This document shows, one piece after another, positions 1-6,232 of a stretch of 13,955 bases of DNA. Source of the DNA: Darwinibacter acetoxidans_A (GTDB lineage Bacteria > Bacillota > Limnochordia > Darwinibacteriales > Darwinibacteriaceae); NCBI GenBank assembly GCA_041936745.1, contig JBHGWS010000025.1, positions 1 through 13,955 on the forward strand. The letters run 5' to 3'. How positions within the stretch are numbered: position 1 is the first letter of the stretch; each line of letters begins with the position of its first letter. The notes beneath the pieces are model-generated. The model ran no database searches and was not told the DNA's origin. It saw only the letters and a program-made list of their open reading frames with translations. The translations under genes were made by a program, and so were the position numbers.

Positions 1-96
1 CAAGGCGGGTAATCCAACTACTACAGCAAATAAGATCATGAGAAGCAGACAAGATCTGCCCCCGGAACGTCTGCGTCTTTTTCGGCGCCTGCGCAA
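1..96 (-). CDS. N-terminus of an unidentified exported or membrane protein (cut by window edge)
   Basis: A minus-strand frame opens with TTG at 96-94 and stays open to the window edge, giving 32 residues. The start is supported by a strong Shine-Dalgarno sequence, AGGAGGGGG at 110-102, five bases upstream. The peptide begins MRRRRKRRRRSGGRSC and continues with a hydrophobic run rich in Leu, Ile and Val (about residues 17-32). That is the pattern of a signal peptide or N-terminal membrane anchor with an unusually basic first part, so the protein is probably inserted in or exported across the membrane. It lies 74 bases after the SPOR gene in the same direction, so it could be the fourth gene of the valS transcript. 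An ATG at 120 in another frame also reads open to the edge, but its product is not hydrophobic and it lacks a good ribosome site. Function cannot be assigned from this fragment. Confidence 0.5.
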   Translation of the reverse strand, partial: MRRRRKRRRRSGGRSCLLLMILFAVVVGLPAL

Positions 97-170
97 AAAA
101 ACCCCCTCCTACCCACTTCATAACTATGCCGGGTAGAAGAGAGTTTATGCCTAAATTAACTCTGCTTAAG

Positions 171-677
171 CTAGCGGACCACTATGGCTTCAAAGCCCTT
201 ACTCCGCAGTTCCTGAGCGAGATTTTCCGCATTTTCCCGGGAGTCGAAAGCACCTGTCTGAACCCGATAAGGTGCTTTGGGGGTACTGATTGCCTCATAC
301 CCCGCCTGGCGCAGCCGGGCTAAGATGCGTTCTGCATTAGCCTTTTGGGAAAAAACCCCAACCTGGACCCGATACAATCCCCCTGCCTCTGAACTTGGCT
401 CTGTTGGCTGTGCCGGCCCCCTTGGCACTGTGGGCTTTGGTGCCTTTTCCGGTTCGGCCGCAGGCGGGCTGACAGGAACCGCGGTCACGGGGGCCGGCCC
501 GTCCAGGGTTACCAGCCTTTGTTCTTCCTGCCTTTTATCGCGGACTTTCCTAATCGCATATTGGGGGATTAAATAACCGATGAAACCGAAAACAATGCTC
601 AGCGTAACCAGGGTAATCACAAAATTGATACCCTGCTGCCTGCCGCTTGGCCTTCTTCTTTTTTTCCTTCGGCTCAT
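171..677 (-). CDS. SPOR-domain single-pass membrane protein
   Basis: A 168-residue protein with a short basic cytoplasmic N-terminus (SRRKKRRR), one transmembrane helix at about 18-38, a charged stretch, a Pro/Ala-rich linker at about 59-96 and a C-terminal SPOR domain at about 100-168. The SPOR domain shows as two similar half-repeats, YRVQVGVFSQKANAERI and YRVQTGAFDSRENAENL, each ending in a G-[YF]-E-A-I strand. SPOR domains bind glycan strands stripped of stem peptides, typically at division septa or on the spore envelope, so the domain is expected outside the membrane. No enzymatic domain is present, so it is more likely a septal or sporulation wall-binding factor than a hydrolase. The start follows GGGGAGGG with 7-base spacing and lies 15 bases after folC, so it is almost certainly co-transcribed with it. 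The fold call is firm; the cellular role is inferred. Confidence 0.88.
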   Translation of the reverse strand: MSRRKKRRRPSGRQQGINFVITLVTLSIVFGFIGYLIPQYAIRKVRDKRQEEQRLVTLDGPAPVTAVPVSPPAAEPEKAPKPTVPRGPAQPTEPSSEAGGLYRVQVGVFSQKANAERILARLRQAGYEAISTPKAPYRVQTGAFDSRENAENLAQELRSKGFEAIVVR

Positions 678-692
678 GCCAACGCCCTCCCC

Positions 693-1970
693 TTAAGTTA
701 TTAAAGATTGGGATCTTAAATACCTCTTTATATTCCCCACCAGGTATAACGAACCGCAGACACAAACGGGCGGGCTTTTGAGGGCCTCCTCCAAAGCTGC
801 TGCCGCCTCAGTAATGCCCACGGCTGCCAGGCCTTGCGCCGCTGCGTAGCTTACCAATTTCGCCGGTTCCAAAAAGGCCATGCGCCCGCTGTCTGCTGTA
901 GTAAAGACAAAGCGTTTTGCCAAGGGAAACAAGGGTTTAATTAATTCAACCTCCTTATTTCCCAGCATGCCGATTACAAAAGTGAATTTGTCCGTGTTTA
1001 ATTCCTTCTTTAAATGACCCAAGGCTTGGGCCAAGACCCTCAAGCCCTCTTCGTTATGGCCGCCGTCCAACAGGAAAAAAGGCCGGTGCGTGACAATTTC
1101 CATGCGCCCGGGCCAGTTGATTTCCGCCATCCCCTCTAAAACCGCGTCGCGGGAAATCTCATAGCCTAATTGCCGCAGGACCTGCAAAGCCAAAAGCGCC
1201 GTCGCTGCATTCCGCAGCTGATGAGCGCCGAGCAGCCCGACCCGGACTTCGCCCCAGCCGGGAAAAAGCAGGCTGCCGCCGCCCAGGCCCCAGCCCAGCG
1301 GTTTCCAACCGCTCTGGCGGATGCTCCGCCAGGGCGCATTTTGTTTCTGGGCAATCTCTTTTAGGGTATCTTCCCCTATGCCGGCAGATACGCCGCTGAC
1401 AACGGGTGTTGCGGCTTTGATGATTCCTCCTTTTTCCTTCGCGATCTCATTAAGCCCGGTGCCCAAACGATCAACGTGGTCGTAGCCGATGGAGGTGATC
1501 ACCGTTAAAAGCGGACGGACGACGTTTGTAGAATCCAAACGGCCCCCTAATCCTGTTTCCAAAACGACAATATCAACTTTAGAGTGGAGAAAATATAAGA
1601 ACGCTATTGCTGTGGCCAGTTCAAACTCTGTCACGGGGCCCAAATCCCGGTTGGCTGTTTCCACCCGCTGAATGGCGGCTTCCGCCAAATCGGCAAATTT
1701 CTTTAAAGCAGCATCATCAATGTAATTTCCATTGATTTGAAAACGCTCCCGGTAATGCTCCAGATGGGGCGATGTAAACAAGCCAACCTTAAGGCCCGCC
1801 TTCTGCAAAACCCCGGCTAACATAGCCGCGACTGAACCTTTGCCGCTGGTGCCGGCAATGTGAATGACTTTGAGTTGATCTTGAGGATTGCCCAATTCCT
1901 CGCAAACCAAAGCAATCCTCTCTAAGCCTAAATGACTGCCAAAACGCTGCCTGACTCCAATTATTTTCAT
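693..1970 (-). CDS. folC: Bifunctional folylpolyglutamate synthase/dihydrofolate synthase
   Basis: A 425-residue Mur-ligase-family enzyme that adds L-glutamate, with ATP, to dihydropteroate and to reduced folates in the cytoplasm. Visible motifs are LGLERI near residue 15, the P-loop GTSGKGSV at about 40-47 (usually GTNGKGS), SPHLEHYRERFQING for substrate contact, ETGLGGRLDSTN, SIGYDHVDRLG, the GAHQLRNAATAL segment, and DGGHNEEGL in the C-terminal domain (usually DGAHN). The start ATG lies three bases after the valS stop, with only a weak ribosome site, so translation probably relies on ribosomes finishing valS. The N-terminus is about 15 residues shorter than many bacterial FolC proteins, lacking the usual first helix; no better in-frame start is seen. 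Whether it has both activities or only one cannot be decided from sequence alone. Confidence 0.94.
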   Translation of the reverse strand: MKIIGVRQRFGSHLGLERIALVCEELGNPQDQLKVIHIAGTSGKGSVAAMLAGVLQKAGLKVGLFTSPHLEHYRERFQINGNYIDDAALKKFADLAEAAIQRVETANRDLGPVTEFELATAIAFLYFLHSKVDIVVLETGLGGRLDSTNVVRPLLTVITSIGYDHVDRLGTGLNEIAKEKGGIIKAATPVVSGVSAGIGEDTLKEIAQKQNAPWRSIRQSGWKPLGWGLGGGSLLFPGWGEVRVGLLGAHQLRNAATALLALQVLRQLGYEISRDAVLEGMAEINWPGRMEIVTHRPFFLLDGGHNEEGLRVLAQALGHLKKELNTDKFTFVIGMLGNKEVELIKPLFPLAKRFVFTTADSGRMAFLEPAKLVSYAAAQGLAAVGITEAAAALEEALKSPPVCVCGSLYLVGNIKRYLRSQSLIT

Positions 1971-1973
1971 TGT

Positions 1974-4607
1974 TTAATCCTGCATCTCCTGAAGTAAAAT
2001 TTGCAGCCGCCGGACCGTAGAGGCATAAGACTCTGCTTTTTCCCGCTCTTTTTCCACTACCTGCCGCGGTGCGTTTTTGATAAAGCCTTCGTTTTTTAAC
2101 ATGCTTTCTGCCCGCTGCTGCTCTTTGCGGGCTACTTCCAGTTCTTTTTCGATCCGTTTCTTTTCAGCTTCTAAATCCACCATATCCGCCAGGGGCAAGA
2201 AGATGTTGATGCCCGCCACAACTGCGCTTACAGCTCGGCGCGGCTTTTTGCCGAAGCCCTCGGTAATCATAGTTTCAAGGCCGGCCATAGTCATGATATC
2301 GTCCCTGTTGGCCGCAAGAATCTTAAGATCAGCTTCACTGCCTTGGCAAACAGCCGTAATCTTTCTGCCCGGGGCAACGTTTTTCTCACTCCGCATAGTG
2401 CGGATGGCCGTAATTACAGCCATAACCGTGTCCATTATTCTTTCTTGATCCGGGGCTGAAAGCCCTTTCGGTTCCGGCCATTTTGCCACCATAATCGAGG
2501 GGCCTTCGTTGGGCAGGCTCTGCCAAATCTCCTCCGTTATAAAAGGCATAAAGGGGTGCAGAAGCTCCATGGTGTGCTTTAAGACATACCAAAGAACGTA
2601 TTGGGCCGCTCGGCGGGTTTTTTTCCCCCGCCTGCCGTAAAGGCGCGGTTTAATTAACTCAATGTACCAATCGCAGAGCTCCGTCCAGATGAAATCGTAA
2701 AGCACCCGGGCACTTTCCCCAATGTCATACCTTGTCAAAAAGCGGGTTACTTCCCCGGCGGCAAATTCGTAGCGGCTTAGGATCCAGCGATCAACCGTGT
2801 TCAGCTCCAAGTCTTCCAAGTCTACGCCCTCTGTTTGGAAGTCTTCCAGATGCATCAGCGCAAACCGGGAAGCATTCCAAATTTTATTGGCAAAGTTCCG
2901 ATATGCTTCGATTTTTTCCGGGATAAAACGCATGTCATTGCCCGGCGCTACACCCACGACCAAATTAAAGCGCAGAGCATCGGCACCATATTCTTCGATG
3001 GCCTCTAGGGGATCCACGCCGTTACCCAAAGATTTACTCATTTTGCGGCCCAAATGATCGCGCACTAAACCATGAATGAGGACATCGCCAAAAGGCTTCT
3101 CATTCATAAATTCGTAACCCATGACGATCATCCTGGCTACCCAAAAGAAAATAATATCGAAACCGGTAACTAAAACCGAGGTGGGATAAAAATATTCCAG
3201 TTCAGGCGTGCGATCGGGCCAGCCTAAGACGGAAAAGGGCCAAAGAGCGGAAGAAAACCAGGTGTCTAAGACATCGGGATCCTGCTCTATTTGGGAAGAA
3301 TTACATTTCGGGCACTTGCTTGGATCTTCCAGGGCGGCAAACACCTCGCCGCATTCCGCGCAGTACCAGACGGGGATTCTGTGGCCCCACCACAACTGGC
3401 GGGAGATACACCAGTCTTTTAAATTGCCCATCCAATGCAGGTAGTGCTTGCTGAAGCGGTTAGGCACGAATTTGATCTCCCCGTTTTCCACCGCGGCAAT
3501 GGCGGGCTTTGCCAAATCCGCCATTTTTACAAACCACTGTTTAGAAACTTGGGGCTCCACAACAGTGCTGCAGCGGTAACAGTGGCCTACTGCATGTTCG
3601 TGCTCTTCCACTTTTACCAAAAGCCCTAAATCAGCCAAATCCGCCACAACTTGTCTGCGGCAGTCGTAGCGGTCCAGGCCGGCATAATCGCCCGCTTCTT
3701 CGGTCATCTTGGCATCTAAGCCGATGACCTGCACCTGAGCCAAATTGTGCCGCAGCCCTATCTCAAAGTCGTTGGGATCGTGGGCGGGGGTGACTTTAAC
3801 CATGCCCGTCCCAAAATCCAAATCGACATAATTATCGGCGATAATGGGTATCTCCCGCTCGATTAAGGGTACGGTAACTTTCTTGCCCACAAGGTTTGAG
3901 TAGCGCTTGTCATCCGGGTTGACGGCAATGGCCGTATCGCCCAACATCGTCTCCGGCCTCGTTGTGGCAATTTCGATAAACCCGGCTTCGCCGCTGAAAG
4001 GATATTTTATATGATATAATTTACCTGCTTCCTCTTCGTGTTCAACTTCAATGTCTGAAAGGGTTGTAGCACAATTCGGGCACCAATTTACGTTGTAATT
4101 TCCTTGGTAAATCAGGCCTTTTTCAAACAAGCTGACAAAAACCTGCCGCACCGCCTTGGAGCAGCCCTCATCTAAAGTAAAGCGTTCCCGCTCCCAATCA
4201 GGGGAGGCACCCAGTTTTTTCAGCTGGTTTAAAATTTGATCGCCATATTTCTCCCGCCAAGCCCAGGTGCGTTTGAGAAATTCCTCCCGCCCCAAATCGT
4301 GGCGTGTTTTGTTCTCCGTGGCACGAAGATGTTCTTCCACGCGCGCTTGCGTGGCAATCCCCGCATGATCCGTGCCCGGCACCCACAGCGCGTTATAGCC
4401 CTGCATCCGCTTCCAGCGGATTAAGATATCCTGGTAGGTGTTGTCCAAGGCATGCCCCATATGCAGCTCGCCTGTAATGTTTGGGGGCGGGATCACAATA
4501 CAAAACGGTTCTTTTGATTGATCCTCATCTGCTCTAAAAAAGCCGTTTTCCTGCCAAAAAGCGTACCATTTATCCTCAACGCTTTTAGGGTCGTATGTCC
4601 TGGCCAT
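1974..4607 (-). CDS. valS: Valyl-tRNA synthetase
   Basis: An 877-residue class I aminoacyl-tRNA synthetase that charges tRNA-Val, close to the usual bacterial length. Domains in order: Rossmann catalytic core with the HIGH-type motif HMGH at 49-52, the CP1 editing domain containing TTRPETMLGDTAIAV at about 215-230, Cys clusters (WCPNC near 175-179, HCYRC near 342-346, and the pairs YCAEC and CPKC near 416-435) suited to zinc binding, the KMSKS loop at 522-526, the anticodon-binding helical domain, and a charged C-terminal coiled coil at about 810-877 that contacts the tRNA. I chose ATG at 4607 because AAGGAG at 4621-4616 is 8 bases upstream; an in-frame GTG at 4616 overlaps that site and cannot use it. 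Expression is controlled by the T-box leader directly upstream, and folC follows three bases after the stop. Confidence 0.97.
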   Translation of the reverse strand: MARTYDPKSVEDKWYAFWQENGFFRADEDQSKEPFCIVIPPPNITGELHMGHALDNTYQDILIRWKRMQGYNALWVPGTDHAGIATQARVEEHLRATENKTRHDLGREEFLKRTWAWREKYGDQILNQLKKLGASPDWERERFTLDEGCSKAVRQVFVSLFEKGLIYQGNYNVNWCPNCATTLSDIEVEHEEEAGKLYHIKYPFSGEAGFIEIATTRPETMLGDTAIAVNPDDKRYSNLVGKKVTVPLIEREIPIIADNYVDLDFGTGMVKVTPAHDPNDFEIGLRHNLAQVQVIGLDAKMTEEAGDYAGLDRYDCRRQVVADLADLGLLVKVEEHEHAVGHCYRCSTVVEPQVSKQWFVKMADLAKPAIAAVENGEIKFVPNRFSKHYLHWMGNLKDWCISRQLWWGHRIPVWYCAECGEVFAALEDPSKCPKCNSSQIEQDPDVLDTWFSSALWPFSVLGWPDRTPELEYFYPTSVLVTGFDIIFFWVARMIVMGYEFMNEKPFGDVLIHGLVRDHLGRKMSKSLGNGVDPLEAIEEYGADALRFNLVVGVAPGNDMRFIPEKIEAYRNFANKIWNASRFALMHLEDFQTEGVDLEDLELNTVDRWILSRYEFAAGEVTRFLTRYDIGESARVLYDFIWTELCDWYIELIKPRLYGRRGKKTRRAAQYVLWYVLKHTMELLHPFMPFITEEIWQSLPNEGPSIMVAKWPEPKGLSAPDQERIMDTVMAVITAIRTMRSEKNVAPGRKITAVCQGSEADLKILAANRDDIMTMAGLETMITEGFGKKPRRAVSAVVAGINIFLPLADMVDLEAEKKRIEKELEVARKEQQRAESMLKNEGFIKNAPRQVVEKEREKAESYASTVRRLQILLQEMQD

Positions 4608-4615
4608 TAAATCCA

Positions 4616-4621
4616 CTCCTT
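4616..4621 (-). promoter_or_regulatory. Ribosome binding site of valS
   Basis: AAGGAG on the minus strand, 8 bases before ATG 4607. It sets the start, because the upstream in-frame GTG at 4616 lies within the site itself. Confidence 0.85.
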
Positions 4622-4622
4622 A

Positions 4623-4881
4623 ATTTTGGATAATAAAAAAGGCCTCCCTCCGTCTAAGGACGAAAAGCCTATTTCGCGGTACCACCTTAATTCCCCGCCC
4701 AAAGGCGAGGCAGCTTAACGGCTTTAACGGTGCCACCGCCTTAAGCTAATTTAAATTCACCTAAGGGGCTTAAGGGCGACTTCGGCAGTCACATTCTTAG
4801 AAAGCTTTCAGCTCCGGGCTTTCCTCTCTGCAAGCGCTGCCCTGCCTACTACTCCCCATCACAGCCTGTTTTTCTGTTATT
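4623..4881 (-). promoter_or_regulatory. T-box riboswitch (tRNA-Val sensing) leader of valS
   Basis: A complete T-box leader precedes valS. The base of Stem I can pair as GGCT (4866-4863) with AGCC (4770-4767). The loop E/S-turn strands AGTA (4850-4847) and GAA (4783-4781) close below the helix GGCAG/CTGCC. Directly after GAA comes GTC (4780-4778), a valine codon at the specifier position, matching the downstream gene. The distal part of Stem I contains a GAAAGC/GCTTTC helix. Then come the paired segments GCCTTAAGCT-like (arms at 4738-4747 and 4712-4722, one bulge) and CCTCGCC/GGCGGGG (near 4691-4711). The conserved T-box AAGGTGGTACCGCG lies at 4688-4675; its TGGT can pair with an uncharged ACCA tRNA end, so the discriminator base would be A, as in tRNA-Val. 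Uncharged tRNA-Val should stabilise the antiterminator and switch on valS, folC and the genes behind them. The exact transcript start is inferred from the promoter. Confidence 0.95.
4634..4670 (-). terminator. T-box intrinsic terminator
   Basis: Minus-strand hairpin from AGGC at 4670 to GCCT, with the inner stem CGTC/GACG around a CTTA loop and a G-U-rich middle, followed by six T bases. Its 5' arm includes CGTCCTT, whose CCTT can instead pair with AAGG of the conserved T-box in the antiterminated form. It is also the only clear rho-independent terminator I see downstream of fur. Confidence 0.92.
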
Positions 4882-4887
4882 GCCCTC

Positions 4888-4916
4888 ATAATATACAGCC
4901 GCCGCCTATTTGTCAA
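4888..4916 (-). promoter_or_regulatory. Sigma-A-type promoter of the valS unit
   Basis: Minus-strand TTGACA (4916-4911), a 17-base spacer, then TATTAT (4893-4888). The -35 matches consensus fully and the -10 differs at one position. The -35 hexamer shares bases with the fur stop codon (TGA, 4915-4913). Transcription should begin near 4881, just before Stem I of the T-box. Confidence 0.88.
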
Positions 4917-5359
4917 GCATTTTCCTTCTTTAAACACGCAGCACAAATCCCAAAAAATCTTAAGCAGTGATCTTTCACCTGAAAACCCGTTTCCTCCGAA
5001 ATCCTTTTTTCCAGTTCTTCTAAGAGGTCGGTTTGGAACTCGCCGATGGCGCCGCACGATTGGCAGATCAAATGGTGGTGATAATGCTGATCATCCCTGC
5101 CCAGCCGGATTTCATAACGGCTCTGCCCATCACCGTAGTCAAAGCGGTGCACAATGTCCAATTTCTCTAAAATCTCCAAATTACGGTAGACGGTCGCTAA
5201 GCCGATGTTAGGGTATAATTCTTTGGTGTGGAGAAAAATTTCTTCCGCCGAAAGATGATCATCTGCCCGGGCAATGAGCACGTTAACGACAGCTGCCCTC
5301 TGCGGCGTCAGCCGGTAAGAATGTTCTTCCAACCGCTTCTTGGCCCAGTCCAGCAACAT
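4913..5359 (-). CDS. fur: Fur-family metal-responsive transcriptional repressor
   Basis: A 148-residue cytoplasmic regulator. The N-terminal winged helix (about 1-80) has LTPQR at 17-21, HLSAEEIF at 35-42 and the DNA-reading helix segment GLATVYRNLEIL at 53-64. The C-terminal dimerisation and metal domain holds the His cluster HYHHHLIC (92-99) and two CxxC pairs, C99/C102 and C139/C142, fitting a structural zinc site. At the two places where PerR proteins use Asp for the regulatory metal, this protein has Glu: E83 in SRYE and E107 in IGEF. That favours Fur over the peroxide sensor PerR; Zur cannot be excluded from sequence alone. The start follows GAGGGGGTG and lies 19 bases after the Lgt-like gene, so the two are likely co-transcribed. 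No Fur-box operator was recognised in this window, so its targets here are unknown. Confidence 0.88.
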   Translation of the reverse strand: MLLDWAKKRLEEHSYRLTPQRAAVVNVLIARADDHLSAEEIFLHTKELYPNIGLATVYRNLEILEKLDIVHRFDYGDGQSRYEIRLGRDDQHYHHHLICQSCGAIGEFQTDLLEELEKRISEETGFQVKDHCLRFFGICAACLKKENA

Positions 5360-5378
5360 ACCTACACCCCCTCGGATG

Positions 5379-6191
5379 CTAATAGAAACGCCAATAGAAA
5401 AACTTAATCATAGCTAAATAAGTGCCCAGAATGGATGCCAGATAAAAAAGCCTGGATCGCCAGTCACGCCGCCGCCGGCGGACATCCGTAAAGGGTGAAC
5501 TGATGTAGACATAAAACCAAGCCGCGCCGAAAAGAAGAAATGCCAAAGTATAAAGCCAGGGGTTGGGGGATTCGCCGTAAACTTCTTGGAAAGGGAGCAA
5601 AATCCTTTGCGCCCCTGCGCTTAAGGCTAAGTAGCCCAAAAACAATTGGCCGTTATAGCGGAGATTGCGCCTGGCCCGCCACAAACAAGAAAAAATAAAA
5701 TAATAGATTAAGGCGCCGTAAAGGGGCACGGGATGGAGGGAAAATTCGCCCCAACCTATCCCCCACACAACGTTTGTTTCCCGGCCCAACACACTGGAGC
5801 CGAGGCAGGCCAATGCCTGGATGAAAGCTGCCACCGGTGCGAAAATATCCAAAAATTCGGCGGGTCGATCTACATAGCGCAGGATAAAATAAAGCACATA
5901 CAGCCCGGCGGCGATGGCTCCGGTGGCTTCGTCAAGCTGAGCACCTGTAAACAAAACCCAAGGGTAAATTAAAAGCCGCCAGCCGTACAAAGTATAAACA
6001 AATGCGGCTCTGCCCGCAATAACAAAAACAGCGGCAGACTGAACAATAAACCGGAAGATGAAATCGGCACCGAATTCTTTTCGCTTTCCCTCCCGCTGGG
6101 CAAAAACGGTACCCAAAAGAAGGCCCAAGCCAAGCATGAAACCATAGGCATAAACAGGAAAATCTGCGAAGAAAAAGAGAACGTTCACCAT
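5379..6191 (-). CDS. Divergent Lgt-like (prolipoprotein diacylglyceryl transferase family) membrane protein
   Basis: A 270-residue multi-pass membrane protein with about seven hydrophobic segments. Family resemblance shows as YGFMLGLGLLLG at 16-27, AGRAAFV at 59-65 (the GxRL-like position), GRETNVVWGIGW at 136-147 and HPVPLYGALIYYF at 153-165, which corresponds to the HPTQLYE region of Lgt. True Lgt moves diacylglycerol from phosphatidylglycerol to the lipobox Cys of prolipoproteins. The HGG-type motif is absent (FTGAQLDEATGAIAAG instead), the GRxGNFIN motif reads ACLGSSVL, and the late RFxxE segment reads QRILLPFQ. The residues regarded as essential in E. coli Lgt therefore appear lost. The C-terminus adds a very basic stretch (RRRRRDWRSR, about 238-247) and one more helix. 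The start ATG follows TAGGAG; a GTG is the next codon. It lies 41 bases after gatB. I infer a non-catalytic or altered-function paralogue, so no gene symbol is given. Confidence 0.75.
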   Translation of the reverse strand: MVNVLFFFADFPVYAYGFMLGLGLLLGTVFAQREGKRKEFGADFIFRFIVQSAAVFVIAGRAAFVYTLYGWRLLIYPWVLFTGAQLDEATGAIAAGLYVLYFILRYVDRPAEFLDIFAPVAAFIQALACLGSSVLGRETNVVWGIGWGEFSLHPVPLYGALIYYFIFSCLWRARRNLRYNGQLFLGYLALSAGAQRILLPFQEVYGESPNPWLYTLAFLLFGAAWFYVYISSPFTDVRRRRRDWRSRLFYLASILGTYLAMIKFFYWRFY

Positions 6192-6232
6192 TTTACTCCT
6201 ACCCTTCTGCTCATTTATTCCCTGTAAATGTT

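Noticed and set aside
140..163. AGAGTT/AACTCT inverted pair just after the SPOR gene.
   Set aside because: Short stem, 12-base loop and no following T-run; probably chance rather than an operon end.
4797..5057. An 86-codon minus-strand open frame covering the end of fur and much of the T-box leader.
   Set aside because: It is out of frame with fur, runs through the T-box structure, has a low-complexity basic product and no matching ribosome site.
6212..6230. Hairpin CATTTA/TAAATG between gatB and the Lgt-like gene.
   Set aside because: Only six AT-rich pairs with a 7-base loop and no T-run on the minus strand, so it is not a credible terminator.
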